Shown: positions 9,801-19,930 of the stretch, piece by piece
How positions within the stretch are numbered: the stretch's first letter is position 1
How the letters are laid out: each line of letters starts with the position of its first letter
DNA from: Caldilineaceae bacterium SB0661_bin_32
Lineage (GTDB): Bacteria; Chloroflexota; Anaerolineae; Caldilineales; Caldilineaceae
Direction of reading: 5' to 3'
Assembly: GCA_009841235.1 (NCBI GenBank)
Contig: VXMH01000024.1
Coordinates: 1 to 64,000 of the forward strand
Length of the DNA: 64,000 nucleotides
The notes under the pieces: generated by a model
Database searches by the model: none
Seen by the model: only the letters and a program-made list of their open reading frames with translations
What the model was told of the DNA's origin: nothing
Translations under genes and position numbers: made by a program

Positions 9801-9955
9801 CGTCGAATGGGAGGCAGTTTGCCTTCTCGGTGCGTTCTTCGACGATCCTGCACTGCCCAGGCCCTTTTGCGCCCGCCAAGAAACACCCCGATGAGGGCGC
9901 GTTTTGTCATCAGCGATTGCAGGAAATATCGAGTGAGAAAAGAAAGGCGCTGCAT
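6863..9955 (-). CDS. Large exported/membrane-anchored glycoside hydrolase-like protein (clan-A TIM barrel) with Ig/carboxypeptidase-regulatory-like and carbohydrate-binding-like modules
   Basis: N-terminal hydrophobic segment LTVAVAVAGVLLLFLLY; IRHWEIWNEPDLCHFW (acid/base NEP) and KPIWITESGVPV (nucleophile E); VTGRVINPANEAAVGVQVSIGATTAATDASGRFTMTVP; C-terminal GYRVYLPTVLN tail. Confidence 0.75.
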   Translation of the reverse strand: MQRLSFLTRYFLQSLMTKRALIGVFLGGRKRAWAVQDRRRTHREGKLPPIRRTLFAARRLTVAVAVAGVLLLFLLYQGGADSPVFADDLHRSPEAERADLPQAEARRGRAPQSRTLIRVSTNHTATVPFTKTLDISEFGLAFVNSAETNSGGGRIQRGVDTGVRMDRFPIYWEQVEKRIGEFTWTGQDAAIRANEGKNLNTLAILLGTPRQYRAGVRSVSAPLGGSFTELPAGLAPRSADCDTQEAGGECDVLEATDASGRQVRATRDGLQDQSGACHRHEGPPAPFGLWNPIFTNGADVPPADGRLNPTNPWARFVGAAVNRYMPGGSAGTNIRHWEIWNEPDLCHFWSGTPQEFARLQKVAYIVIKWIDPEAFVVFGGLAHFENGQWLDRMLDALDADALSEQNDGFFDAAGSHHYSLSYVGYQYTRKVRSALDRRGWADKPIWITESGVPVCNDYPGPNCPSPWRATAKEQASYLWQNIAYTRLAGGGPIFHFMLHDDCGNVVAVDSPDGFGLAKNESSSFCSPSNAETRLAYTAFKLANQHLTGTDVAWADIERFRVRRIAFYHPETKERRLLTWSLNTQAQTAEIPAAGTSGRLIRLDGTTTVVTPNAGIYEVSLNGATNANWPDGQGGYGMGIYGEPVLLIETDTIPPSASILDLPAYSPQTFDVTWHARDWGSGVISTSVYVKVDDGDWELWQEDVDAYGTASYSGEAGKSYSFSVAAEDRLGYRLEADRSLASTTVAEHSSVTGRVINPANEAAVGVQVSIGATTAATDASGRFTMTVPIGSWNISVGSQLLMRRRVFGTSESLALLYAPGTNAVTNGDFENAFSSWTKSGSSSSRIEAQTGASDHALRLASEFVPNDGVPGTEGSDGGNSTVSQRVTVPTGRPFLAIAYKVDTAESDTGADSFEVIAVEDGQPANYMLVQRQSSGWQYRSFDMARYAGKEINLIFNVYETSPNRRTTALVDVITLSNVPAQSLASGGPSARPRPAETPTSPPNSTAPSAQEGSTSSGYRVYLPTVLNVGER

Positions 9956-10338
9956 GAAGCCAGCATTCCAACTTCGTGGAGGGGCCGCGCCTCAGTCAGA
10001 CGGAAACGAAGCTGAGGCTTCCCGTGAATTCGACTCGTCTCTTAAGTGTACCATAGGCAATTTGCCCTGGTAACGGAAAAAGAGTGTAAACTTAGTCGGA
10101 TTGCAGCGCTCAGCGCGCCTGCCGCGCCAAGAGGTGCAAAAGCGTCGTTCGTTCGAACGGCATTCGTAGAGAGTTCGACGGCTCCTTGGGTCCTGCCAAC
10201 GAACACTGGCTAAGAAAACCCTAAGGGAGGGGTTGACTGACTGTGACGAAGGCCGCGCTCCGCTTCGAGGAACTGAACTTGAGAAATGGAGTACCCAGGA
10301 ATGTAGAGGAACGAAGAGGTGAGGCCGGATTCAATCTA

Positions 10339-11367
10339 TCAAGGTGAGAATTCACTGACAGCGACTGATCGCTTTTCCCGGTACGACTTCCCGGCCGCCA
10401 AAGCCAGCACAACCGGGGCCCGTCCGTCGTTGCCCGTTACCTCGACCTCCGTGTCATCCAGGATAGCGCGTATGAAGGAACGCAGCTCATCTGCATAGGC
10501 CGCGAGATACCGTTCAAGGAAAAAGTAGAGCGGCTTTGCATGGATCACCCCGGCCTCGGTCTGCCTGACGACCCGGTCGGGCGTATTGTTTTCGCACAAG
10601 ACAGACCCAAGCGAGCCGAGAACCTCAACTCTCTGGTCACCTCCGTAGACAGCCTGGCGCGAGTTGGTGATGACCCCGAGCGCACCACATGCGTAACGCA
10701 ACGTAACGATGGCCGTGTCGATGTCGCCTGCCTCGCCAATAGCCGGATCGACCCGAACTGCTCCGGTTGCCGACACCTCCTCCACCTCGTCGTCAAGAAG
10801 GAAACGGACCATGTCAAAATCGTGAATCATCATGTCCAGAAACAGGCCGCCAGAGTCCCTGACATAGCTTAGCGGCGGCGGCTCCGGGTCGCGGCTGGTT
10901 ATCTGTACCAGGTAAGGTTCTCCGACCTCACCATTGCGCACAGCATCCCGTATCCCGCGGAAGTTGGGGTCGAACCGCCGGTGGAAGCCGATCTGCAGCT
11001 TCGTTCCGCTTTCCGCGACAGCTGCCAGTGCAGCGTCGACCGCGGGCAGACGGAGCGCAATCGGCTTTTCACAGAACGCGTGCTTACCTGCACGAGCCGC
11101 CTGGATGATGAAATCGGGGTGCGTCTCTGTCGAAGAGCAGATCGCGATCGCGTCGACATCATCTCGACAGATCACGTCCGACGCGTTTCCGCCGGCCTGC
11201 GCAATGCCGAACCGCCTGGCCGTCTGCTCCGCCGCTTCCGGGACGACGTCGGCAATCGCGACCACCTCCGCCTCCTGGATATGGCGTGTCAGATTCTCCG
11301 CATGAACCTGCCCAATCCGCCCGGCCCCGATGATCGCGAATCTGACCTTTTGCTCCACCTCAGTCAC
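10339..11367 (-). CDS. iolG: Inositol 2-dehydrogenase (Gfo/Idh/MocA family)
   Basis: FAIIGAGRIGQVHAENL, CEKPIAL, QIGFHRRFDPNFRGIRDAV, SRDPEPPPLSYVRDSGGLFLDMMIHDFDMVRFLL. Confidence 0.88.
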   Translation of the reverse strand: MTEVEQKVRFAIIGAGRIGQVHAENLTRHIQEAEVVAIADVVPEAAEQTARRFGIAQAGGNASDVICRDDVDAIAICSSTETHPDFIIQAARAGKHAFCEKPIALRLPAVDAALAAVAESGTKLQIGFHRRFDPNFRGIRDAVRNGEVGEPYLVQITSRDPEPPPLSYVRDSGGLFLDMMIHDFDMVRFLLDDEVEEVSATGAVRVDPAIGEAGDIDTAIVTLRYACGALGVITNSRQAVYGGDQRVEVLGSLGSVLCENNTPDRVVRQTEAGVIHAKPLYFFLERYLAAYADELRSFIRAILDDTEVEVTGNDGRAPVVLALAAGKSYREKRSVAVSEFSP

Positions 11368-11368
11368 C

Positions 11369-12478
11369 TCAGCTGATTTCCTGCAGCCGGACCCACCGGC
11401 TCTCGCGCGCGCTCAAATCAGCCGCGTCGGTAATCCGCTGGACGTAAGCACCGTCTTCAAGACTCGGGCTGAAGGGCTCGCCGTCGGCAATCGCGTTGAT
11501 CCAGCCCCGCGTCATATGATCCTCGACGCGAAAGACGTCCCGGTACGTGTTGTGCACTGTATCGCGCCGCGCCGCGCCCCAAACGCGCCCCGGTAACTCA
11601 AGCGGACGCGTCGGACCTTCGCCGCGGCGCGTGCCCTCAACATCCTGTCGCTCGACCCAATCGATCACGCTGCGCAGTGTGCCCTCTTCCCCGTGCAGAT
11701 CGAACTCGTGCCGCTGGCCGAAGACTGATTCCTCCGTGCAAACAGCCGAGGCCTGCACAAGCCCCTGCGCGCCGTTGGCAAAGCGCAACAACGTGTACGC
11801 CGCGTCCTCCGTACGCTCGTACGGCTTCCCCTCCGGCGTGACGTCGGGCCGGTCGACAAACTCGCCCGCCAGGCAGAACACGTCAGTAACCTCGCCAAAC
11901 CACCAATAGGCCAGATAGAAGAAGTGCGATGCGATGTTGCCAAGCACACCGGTAGCCGCAACGGCGCGATCGTGCCGCCAGCCATAACCCGGCTCACGTG
12001 CGTAGCCGGTGTAGTAACGCAGATTAAGGTGGTACGGCCTGCCGATGTATCCTTCCTCCACCAACTCCTTAATGTACCTGTTCGTTGGCATAAATCGGTA
12101 GGTAAAGGGTGTGCAGTGGATCACTCCTTTTTTCGCCGCCAGCGCCGCCATCTCCGCCGCGTGATCGTATCTCAATGCCAGTGGCTTTTCGCACAGTACG
12201 TGAAGGCCGGCGTCGAGCGCCTGCATCGTGATCGGGTAGTGGGTCTCATGGCCCGATGCCACCACCAGGGCCTCGATCTCACCGCTGCGTATCAGAGACT
12301 CATAGCTTGTGTAAACTTGAGGGATGTTCCAGCGCGCCGCAAAGGCGTCTGCCCGCTCCCGGTTTCGACCGCAGACTGCCACCACGTCGGCCCTCGGGTG
12401 AGCGTCCAGTGCCGGCAGATACATTGCGTCTGCCCACCAGCTGGTGCTGACGACGCCTACCCTTACAGTCTCAGACAT
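11369..12478 (-). CDS. Gfo/Idh/MocA-family oxidoreductase
   Basis: [58 protein letters not shown]. Confidence 0.88.
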   Translation of the reverse strand: MSETVRVGVVSTSWWADAMYLPALDAHPRADVVAVCGRNRERADAFAARWNIPQVYTSYESLIRSGEIEALVVASGHETHYPITMQALDAGLHVLCEKPLALRYDHAAEMAALAAKKGVIHCTPFTYRFMPTNRYIKELVEEGYIGRPYHLNLRYYTGYAREPGYGWRHDRAVAATGVLGNIASHFFYLAYWWFGEVTDVFCLAGEFVDRPDVTPEGKPYERTEDAAYTLLRFANGAQGLVQASAVCTEESVFGQRHEFDLHGEEGTLRSVIDWVERQDVEGTRRGEGPTRPLELPGRVWGAARRDTVHNTYRDVFRVEDHMTRGWINAIADGEPFSPSLEDGAYVQRITDAADLSARESRWVRLQEIS

Positions 12479-12527
12479 CTCAGTTCACTCCCTGTTTCTT
12501 GACACGGGTTCCTGTCGAAGTGTCTGT

Positions 12528-13769
12528 CTACCGGATGCTCTCGCCGGCCAGCGGCCGCACGTCTTCCCATGCGCCGCTCTCCCAGGAGCGAGTCATCGCC
12601 TCCTGTACTTCGGCCAGACGCAGGACATCCGTAAAGCTGGGAGACCGCTGCACACCTTCAGCTATCGACATCAGGAAATTGTGCGCCTCCAGCACCTTCA
12701 GGTCTTCGTAGCCCATCCCGATGCCATCCCCCGGATTGAAACGGCCGTGGCCAGGGTAGGCGGGTCCGCCCAGCAACGTTGTGTAGCCGTCGTGCATTCC
12801 ATCCGTACCGGGCAGGTACAGCTCCAACTCATTCATACGCTCGAAATTCCAATTGGCCGCACCCGCAGTGCCGTTGACTTCGAAAGACATTTCGCATTTG
12901 GGCCCGAAGATCGCCCGGCACGCCTCAAAACTGCCCTGTACGCCATTCTCAAATTCGACCAGCGCGCCAACATAGTCTTCGTTTTCTACCTCGCCGGTCG
13001 GGTCGCCTTCCTTCCCTACCGAAAAGTGCGTACCCTGTCCGGGCACCGGCAGAGGACGCTCGCCAATGAAGACGCGCCGGCTGCTGACAAGCCGTTTGAT
13101 CGGCCCAACAATCATGTGCGCCATATCTACCGTGTGGGACATGATGTCCCCCAGCACACCTAGCCCGGCTTGCTCTCGCTTGAAGCGCCATGTCAACATG
13201 CCTAAGGGGTTGCTGCCGTACATCGCGAAGAAACGGCCCCGGTAGTGGGTCAGGCGGCCCAACTTGCCAGCTTTGATCAGCTCTCTGCAATGCTGCACCA
13301 TTGGCGCCCAGCGGTAGTTGAAGCCGACAAAGCTCATCACACCCGCCTCACGCGCCAACTGCTCGATGGCAGCCGTCTCCTGCGGGCTGCGTCCGACCGG
13401 CTTCTCGCAAAAGACATGCTTCCCGGCCGCGGTGACGGCCTCCACCATCTCCTTGTGCAGAAAGTTAGGCGCGGCGATGTTGACGACATGCACATCCGGG
13501 TGGGCGACGACCTCATGCCAGTCGGTCGTAGACTCGACGAACCCCAGCGTGTTTCTCGCTTCCTCCGCTCTGTACGCCACATCGTCGGCGCAGATCACCA
13601 GGCGCGCCCGGACGCCGCTGTCGTGGAAACGGTCGTTCACCAGCCTGTAGGAACGGCTGTGAGCGGTACCCATCCAGCCCATGCCAATAACGCCAATGCC
13701 AATCTCCTGGGCCATGCCTATCTCGCCTGCCTCCTGTTCCACTGATCCGACAAGCCAAAACGGCCCCAC
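12528..13769 (-). CDS. Gfo/Idh/MocA-family oxidoreductase
   Basis: IGVIGMGWMGTAHSRSYR, NIAAPNFLHKEMVEAVTAAGKHVFCEKPVGRS. Start uncertain. Confidence 0.9.
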   Translation of the reverse strand: MGPFWLVGSVEQEAGEIGMAQEIGIGVIGMGWMGTAHSRSYRLVNDRFHDSGVRARLVICADDVAYRAEEARNTLGFVESTTDWHEVVAHPDVHVVNIAAPNFLHKEMVEAVTAAGKHVFCEKPVGRSPQETAAIEQLAREAGVMSFVGFNYRWAPMVQHCRELIKAGKLGRLTHYRGRFFAMYGSNPLGMLTWRFKREQAGLGVLGDIMSHTVDMAHMIVGPIKRLVSSRRVFIGERPLPVPGQGTHFSVGKEGDPTGEVENEDYVGALVEFENGVQGSFEACRAIFGPKCEMSFEVNGTAGAANWNFERMNELELYLPGTDGMHDGYTTLLGGPAYPGHGRFNPGDGIGMGYEDLKVLEAHNFLMSIAEGVQRSPSFTDVLRLAEVQEAMTRSWESGAWEDVRPLAGESIR

Positions 13770-13841
13770 CGCAGACCGCGTTCACAAGACACCGTTGTAG
13801 GTAGGGCCGTCGTGATTCCGAACTCAGCTGGCCGCCACCGG

Positions 13842-15329
13842 CTAGAACTTTCGGCTCCACTCCTGCGGCCAGCGTTCAACAACCACCTTTGTCTGCGTAT
13901 AGAATTCGATACCGTGCCGGCTCTGCGCATGCAGATCGCCGAAGAAGCTCTCGTTCCAGCCGCTGAACGGGAAGAAGGCCATCGGCGCGGCTACCCCGAT
14001 GTTGATGCCAATGTTGCCGGCGTCAACATCGTGGCGGAACTGACGAGCCACCGCGCCGCTGCTCGTGAACAGGCAGGCCATGTTGCCGTAAGCGCTTACG
14101 CTGCGATCGTTTATCAGAGCTATGGCGTCTTCGATTGTTTCTGCGTGCATCAGGCTGAGAACCGGCCCGAAAACCTCTGTGCGTGCAATCTGGCTGGTCG
14201 GGTCTACGGCGTCCAGAACCGTTGGGAATACCCAGTAACCATCGTCATAGCCGGGCACGCTTTTCTGGCGGCCGTCCACCAGGACGCGCGCGCCCTCTTG
14301 CGCGCCCGCCTCGATCAGGCCCTCTATGCGATGCTGGCTCTCGCGAGTGATGACAGGGCCCATTTCGGTCGCTTCGTCCAGCCCGTAGCCAACTTTGCGG
14401 CTGGCGGCCAAATCTGCGATTCCCTCAGTGAAAGGATCTTTGGCCTCGCCCACAGTCACAGCGACCGAGACTGCCAGACAACGCTGGCCCGCGCAGCCAA
14501 AGGCGGAGTCGCCCATCATCTGGGTTGTCATTTCGAGATTCGCGTCCGGCATGATGACGACCGGATTTTTGGCGCCACCCTGGCACTGGGCGCGCTTGCC
14601 GTTGGCGGTGGCGCGACTGTAGATGTATTTCGCCACCGCGGTCGAGCCGACAAAACTGATCGCCCGAATGTCAGGATGGTCAAGAATGGCGTTTACCGTA
14701 TCCGCGCCGCCGTTTACAAGCTGCACAACGCCCGGCGGGAAGCCGGCCTCTTCGATCAAGGCAAACAGCTTCTGCGTGGTCATCGGCACCTTTTCGCTGG
14801 GCTTGAGAATGAAGCAGTTACCGGTCGCCACCGCATAGGGGAGAAACCAGAGGGGAATCATGCCGGGAAAGTTGAACGGCGTGATCGCCGCCACGACGCC
14901 CAACGGCTGCCGCAGCATATGCTCGTCGATGCCGCTCGCAATATCCTCGTTATTCCACCCCTGAACGAGCGACGGCGTGCCGCAGGCGACCTCCACATTC
15001 TCGATACCCCGCCGCAACTCCCCCACGCTCTCTGCAAACGTCTTGCCACACTCCTCGGTGATGACGCGCCCAATCTCCTCCAGATGCTCCTCAAGCAGCA
15101 TCTTCAGCCGGAAAAGCGGCTGGACACGGTCGACAACCGGCGTCTCTCGCCACTCGGCGTAGGCTTCCAGCCCCGCACGGGCCGCCGCATCCACCTCCGC
15201 CGCCGGCGTCAGACCCACCGTCGCGATCGTGCCGCCCGTGGCCGGGTTATGCACGTCGAGGGCGTCGACCGCTCCGCTGCGCTGCCATTGGCCGTTGACG
15301 TAGTTGAGCAGTTCCTGTTTCTGTGTCAT
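13842..15329 (-). CDS. mmsA: CoA-acylating methylmalonate-semialdehyde / malonate-semialdehyde dehydrogenase
   Basis: [75 protein letters not shown] Cys motif [18 protein letters not shown]. Corresponds to IolA in inositol loci. Confidence 0.94.
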   Translation of the reverse strand: MTQKQELLNYVNGQWQRSGAVDALDVHNPATGGTIATVGLTPAAEVDAAARAGLEAYAEWRETPVVDRVQPLFRLKMLLEEHLEEIGRVITEECGKTFAESVGELRRGIENVEVACGTPSLVQGWNNEDIASGIDEHMLRQPLGVVAAITPFNFPGMIPLWFLPYAVATGNCFILKPSEKVPMTTQKLFALIEEAGFPPGVVQLVNGGADTVNAILDHPDIRAISFVGSTAVAKYIYSRATANGKRAQCQGGAKNPVVIMPDANLEMTTQMMGDSAFGCAGQRCLAVSVAVTVGEAKDPFTEGIADLAASRKVGYGLDEATEMGPVITRESQHRIEGLIEAGAQEGARVLVDGRQKSVPGYDDGYWVFPTVLDAVDPTSQIARTEVFGPVLSLMHAETIEDAIALINDRSVSAYGNMACLFTSSGAVARQFRHDVDAGNIGINIGVAAPMAFFPFSGWNESFFGDLHAQSRHGIEFYTQTKVVVERWPQEWSRKF

Positions 15330-15343
15330 ATGTCTTTCCTCTC

Positions 15344-15826
15344 TTAGGAGAATATCTCGTCCAACGCCACAATTGCTTCCAGCGAAGGGTCAACTACATT
15401 TCCCTCGCTAAACACCTCAGGTTCCGTTTCCGGCGCGAATACGGCCACCTGTTTCAGTGGCGGAAGCACCAGCCAGACCGATCGTACTCCAAAGCGGAAA
15501 TAGTCTTCGATTCTGGGGACGAAGTCATTGATACTTTGAGACGGTGAAACGATTTCAACCGTGGTCAATGGCGCCTCCGCCACGCGTATCTCGTCATGCA
15601 GCCAGTCAGGCTGCCGCAAGCTGCAGATGGAAATATCGGGAGTCATTGGTGGTTCAGACGCCAGGGAAAGCTCGCTCGCAATCAGGAATCGGTCTCGACA
15701 GGCGGCATTTAGAGCAACAACCAGATTCGCCTGCACGACCCCATGGTTGAAGCTCGGCATCGGTTTTCCCCGTTCCTTTTCGTAATCTTCCAGAAGGTTC
15801 GACTTAGGTGTTACCGACGCTGCCAT
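15344..15826 (-). CDS. Uma2-family (DUF820) nuclease-like protein
   Basis: [63 protein letters not shown]. Confidence 0.88.
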   Translation of the reverse strand: MAASVTPKSNLLEDYEKERGKPMPSFNHGVVQANLVVALNAACRDRFLIASELSLASEPPMTPDISICSLRQPDWLHDEIRVAEAPLTTVEIVSPSQSINDFVPRIEDYFRFGVRSVWLVLPPLKQVAVFAPETEPEVFSEGNVVDPSLEAIVALDEIFS

Positions 15827-15942
15827 TGCGTTTCTCCTTGGTCAGAACCCAGGGCTTGACCCGTCCCTTCAGGCGGCCTCTCTCTGCGATTCAGCAGCGA
15901 ACGAAAGCATCTTCGTGGTAATGAGTTTGCTTGTTAGCAGCC

Positions 15943-17856
15943 TCAAATATAATACCGCTCTTGCGTGCGCATCTCTTCCCACTCCTCACGCGCCGCGTTA
16001 ACCGAGTCCAGCTCACTCACCTCCGCCACCGGCACGTCCCACCAACTGTAGCCCTGTACCCCCAGGTAGCGATCGTCCGGCACGTAAATCACCGTGGTTC
16101 TGTCGACCGATTTGGCGTCCTGCAGCGCCTGTACGACGTCACTTACGCTCTGGCAGCGGATGACGTGACAGCCCAGGCTTTCGGCGTTCGCCGCCAGGTC
16201 GACCGGCAGTGGGTTGACATCGTAACCGGACTCGTCAGTCGGCAGCCCATTGAAGGACTGGCCGTTGCGGTGGGCCGCTTCGACCTGATCGGGATAGATG
16301 TAGCGCGTTCCGAAGCCGTCCTGCCCCAATGAGCGGCTGAGTGACCCGATCGAGCGAAAGCCGGTATTGTCCATCAGAATGACGGTAAGTTTGTACCCTT
16401 CCTGTATCGAAGTGATCAGGTCGGTGTTCATCATCAGATAACTGCCATCGCCAACCATGACATAGACCTCGCGATCCGGCTCAGCCATTTTGATGCCCAG
16501 CCCGCCCGCGATCTCGTAGCCCATGCAGGAGTAGCCGTACTCAAGGTGATACTGCTTCGAATGCCGCGCCCGCCACAGTTTGTGCATGTCGCCCGGCAGA
16601 CTGCCGGCCGCGCCAACCATCACCGCGTCGGGGTCGCCATGGTCGTTCACCGCCCCGATCAGCGCGCCCTGATAGGGCAGTCCGCTCTCTGCCTCGTGCG
16701 TGTCATAATTGCGCTGCACCTCGGCTTCCCATTCGTCATGCAGCCTCTGCGCCTGCGCGACACTCTCGTCGTCGTTGCGGTAGCCCGCCAGCAGCTCGCT
16801 CAGCTCCTCCAGGGTGACGCGCGCATCCCCCACCAGCGGCACCGCACAATGCTTGTAAGCGTCAAACTCGGCTACATTGATGTTCACGAACTGAACGTCC
16901 GGATGCTTGAACGCGGTCTTGCTGGAGGTGGTGAAATCGCTGTAGCGCGTGCCGATGCCGATCACGACGTCGGCTTCGTCAGCCACCTGCTCCGCCGCAA
17001 ACGTGCCCGTAGCGCCGGCCGCTCCCAACTGCAAAGGATGGTCGTAAGGCAGGCTCCCCTTGCCTGCCATCGTCTCTGCCACGGGGATGCCGAAACGGTC
17101 GACGAACTCTCTCAGCGCGGCCGTCGCCTCGCTGTAAAGTACGCCGCCGCCAGCGACAATCAGCGGTTTCTTCGCATTGCGAATTGCCGCCGCCGCCCTC
17201 TGCAACGCGGCAAGGTCTGGCCGGCTGCGCGGTACGGACCAGACTCGCTTCTCGAACAACGCCGCCGGGTACTCATGCGCTTCGGTCTGCACGTCCTGCG
17301 GAATCGAAAGGGTTACCGCCCCTGTGTCCGCCGGGCTCGTCAGCACTCGCATTGACTCGATCAGCGACGTGGTCAGTTGGTCTGGGCGATTGATCCGGTC
17401 CCAATACCTGCTGATCGGTTTGAAGCAGTCATTGACGGAAATGTCCTGACTGTGCTCTGATTCCAACTGCTGCAGCACCGGCGCGACATTGCGGCGAGCG
17501 AAAATATCCCCAGGCAGGATCAGGACAGGCAACCGGTTGATAGTCGCCGTCGCCGCTCCCGTTACCATGTTGCTGGCGCCGGGGCCGATCGAGCTTGTGC
17601 AGGCCAGGGTGCGCATCCTGTTACTGTGCTTGGCGTATGCCGCCGCCGTATGCACCATCGCCTGCTCGTTTCGCGTCTGATAATAGCGAAAGTCCGGATA
17701 CTGCTGCAGGGCCTGGCCGATACCGGCGACGTTGCCGTGGCCGAATATCCCAAAACAGCCGCCAAAAAAGGGTTGCTCCACACCGTCGCGTTCGCTGTAC
17801 TGGTTCTTTAGAAAGCGTACGATAGCCTGCGCCATGGTCAAGCGTTCAGTATTCAT
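15943..17856 (-). CDS. iolD: 3D-(3,5/4)-trihydroxycyclohexane-1,2-dione acylhydrolase (ThDP-dependent)
   Basis: GCFGIFGHGNVAGIGQALQQ, YYQTRNEQAMVHTAAAYAKHSNRMRTLACTSSIGPGASNMVTGAATATINRLPVLILPGDIFA; ThDP motif VMVGDGSYLMMNTDLITSIQ. Confidence 0.95.
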   Translation of the reverse strand: MNTERLTMAQAIVRFLKNQYSERDGVEQPFFGGCFGIFGHGNVAGIGQALQQYPDFRYYQTRNEQAMVHTAAAYAKHSNRMRTLACTSSIGPGASNMVTGAATATINRLPVLILPGDIFARRNVAPVLQQLESEHSQDISVNDCFKPISRYWDRINRPDQLTTSLIESMRVLTSPADTGAVTLSIPQDVQTEAHEYPAALFEKRVWSVPRSRPDLAALQRAAAAIRNAKKPLIVAGGGVLYSEATAALREFVDRFGIPVAETMAGKGSLPYDHPLQLGAAGATGTFAAEQVADEADVVIGIGTRYSDFTTSSKTAFKHPDVQFVNINVAEFDAYKHCAVPLVGDARVTLEELSELLAGYRNDDESVAQAQRLHDEWEAEVQRNYDTHEAESGLPYQGALIGAVNDHGDPDAVMVGAAGSLPGDMHKLWRARHSKQYHLEYGYSCMGYEIAGGLGIKMAEPDREVYVMVGDGSYLMMNTDLITSIQEGYKLTVILMDNTGFRSIGSLSRSLGQDGFGTRYIYPDQVEAAHRNGQSFNGLPTDESGYDVNPLPVDLAANAESLGCHVIRCQSVSDVVQALQDAKSVDRTTVIYVPDDRYLGVQGYSWWDVPVAEVSELDSVNAAREEWEEMRTQERYYI

Positions 17857-17930
17857 TTTTGTCCTCTATTTTGCTGCAGTGTCCGGATTCTTAGAGCGGC
17901 TGCATTTCAATCCCAAGCCTGTGGACGTGC

Positions 17931-18941
17931 TCACCCGTACAGTTCGGGTTTCCCCGGCAGATCGAGGGAAACAGGCTGTCCCCTCTCGCCCGACTCAATA
18001 CAGGCATCGGCCGCGAGAATCGAAACATATCCATCCCAGGCGCTTGGCCCGGTCGCCTCGCCGTCCAGGATCGACTGTACCCAGGCCTGGACCTCAATAA
18101 TATAGGCCTCGTTGAATCGCTGCAGCCAGTCCTCTTCCACCCACTGGCCGCTGGCATTGCTGTGACGCACGACGGGGCTCTGCAACGGGCTCGAACGGAC
18201 TACACCTGTTTCCCCGGTGATACTGACCTCGATCTCATAGCCGTATCCGGCATCCGCGTTGCACTCAAGCCCGCCCAAGGCGCCGTTGGCGAACTCCAAT
18301 TGGACCATGACGTAGCGCGCGCTGTCCGGTCTATCGGACGAGAACGGAATGAAGGAGGTATGGACGCGTACGATCTCATCTCCCATCATCCAGCGCGCCG
18401 AATGAATGTCGTGGATAAGGGAGCCCGTTATGACGTCGCCAAGGGAGGGAACTTCATCGCTGGATGGGTTGATGTGGACACTGCGAAAAACAAGCGCATT
18501 CCCCTGCGCCCCACTGTCGCTGACCCGTTTGACTGCAACATGCGCCGGGTCAAACTGACGCATGAGGCCTACCTGTACGAGCCTCCTTCCGCCCGCTACC
18601 TCCGCATCGATGACTCCCCTGGCTTCGACGCCGTCGGTCGCCAGCGGCTTTTCGCAAAGCACGGGCTTGCCTGCGGCAATGCAGGCCCTTGTCAACTCGG
18701 CGTGGAAACGGTTCGGCGCCGCAATTACGACTGCGTCGACTTCCGGTGAAGAAATGAGCTGTTCGGCTTCATTGTAGATTATCGCGCCACCGCACCGCGC
18801 CGCAATCTCCTCGGCCCTCTTCGAGTCCACATCCATGATCGCGGTGACTTCAGCCGCAGCGACCATATAGGTCAGATTCGATGCGTGCCGGCCTCCCATC
18901 CCCCCTGTCCCAATTACGCCGACGTTGACTGATCGGCTCAC
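17931..18941 (-). CDS. Gfo/Idh/MocA-family oxidoreductase (probable inositol dehydrogenase paralog)
   Basis: [66 protein letters not shown]. Confidence 0.88.
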   Translation of the reverse strand: MSRSVNVGVIGTGGMGGRHASNLTYMVAAAEVTAIMDVDSKRAEEIAARCGGAIIYNEAEQLISSPEVDAVVIAAPNRFHAELTRACIAAGKPVLCEKPLATDGVEARGVIDAEVAGGRRLVQVGLMRQFDPAHVAVKRVSDSGAQGNALVFRSVHINPSSDEVPSLGDVITGSLIHDIHSARWMMGDEIVRVHTSFIPFSSDRPDSARYVMVQLEFANGALGGLECNADAGYGYEIEVSITGETGVVRSSPLQSPVVRHSNASGQWVEEDWLQRFNEAYIIEVQAWVQSILDGEATGPSAWDGYVSILAADACIESGERGQPVSLDLPGKPELYG

Positions 18942-18989
18942 GCGTTTCTCCTTTTTCGGCTTCTCAACGGCAAAGAACCTCCAGGCAAC

Positions 18990-19856
18990 TTATTCCCACG
19001 CGCTGTCTATGGAGCCAACGTTCCAATAGGGGTCGTCCAGAGGAGGCGGCTTGGAGACAGGCCCCCCGCCGCGAACGGACTGGTCGAAGTCGATCAAACT
19101 GCCTGTCATCATCCCCGACTCATCGGACGCCAGAAAAGCGATCGCCCGCGCCACTTCATCGGTCTTGAGCAGACGCCCGAAAGGTTGCTCGGCTTCCGCC
19201 TTCTCCAGCCAGTCTTCCCCACGGGAATGAAATGTACGCTGAATATAGTCCTCGGCCGGTGAATCCATCCAGCCCACCGCGATGGCATTTGCACGGATCT
19301 GGTAGCGCATGACAGCGAAGGCGACATTTTTGGTCATCGCGTTGAGCGCACTCTTGGAGGCGGTATAGGGAAGCAAGAACTGCTCGCTGCCGAAGGAAGC
19401 CACGCTTGAGATATTGACGATTGACCCGCCCTTGCCGTCGCGCCGCATCACCTTGCATGCGTCCTGCATGAGCAGCAGCGGCGCGCGTGTATTGACGGCT
19501 ATCATCCTGTCAAAGAGCTCAGGCGTCGTATCCCAGATATTTCCGCGAACAGTCAGGGCGCCGCAGTTGACCAGCACATCCAGCGCGCCAAACCGGCTGT
19601 CCGCTTCGGCTACGATGCCGCGGCATGCGTCAACGTCGGCCAGGTCGGCCTGAACGAAATGGGCCTGGCAGCCGCCGCCGCGCAGGTCGGCCGCCACCGC
19701 ATTGCCGCGCTCGGCATTCCGGCCGCTGACGATGATCCCCGCCGCCCCCCGTTCTGCGAATAGCCGCACTGCCGCCTCACCAAGCCCCTGCGTGCTGCCC
19801 GTCACTACGGCGAACTTGCCATCCAAAGAACTGTGTTTTGTTGACATTGTCGGCAT
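18990..19856 (-). CDS. Short-chain dehydrogenase/reductase
   Basis: [65 protein letters not shown]. Confidence 0.93.
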   Translation of the reverse strand: MPTMSTKHSSLDGKFAVVTGSTQGLGEAAVRLFAERGAAGIIVSGRNAERGNAVAADLRGGGCQAHFVQADLADVDACRGIVAEADSRFGALDVLVNCGALTVRGNIWDTTPELFDRMIAVNTRAPLLLMQDACKVMRRDGKGGSIVNISSVASFGSEQFLLPYTASKSALNAMTKNVAFAVMRYQIRANAIAVGWMDSPAEDYIQRTFHSRGEDWLEKAEAEQPFGRLLKTDEVARAIAFLASDESGMMTGSLIDFDQSVRGGGPVSKPPPLDDPYWNVGSIDSAWE

Positions 19857-19930
19857 TTCCTGTCAAGTGTGACGGCTGCAGTGCAGTTCGGCCCCTTGAG
19901 CTGCTACCATCTGTACCACGATACTGTCTC

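Noticed and set aside
10339-13769. Possible recent tandem duplication of three Gfo/Idh/MocA genes
   Set aside because: Their translations share only family-level motifs (GxGxxG, CEKP), so they are divergent paralogs, not a recent duplication.
13812-15347. 511-aa plus-strand ORF
   Set aside because: Exact antisense shadow of mmsA; the encoded sequence lacks family motifs, a typical high-GC artefact.
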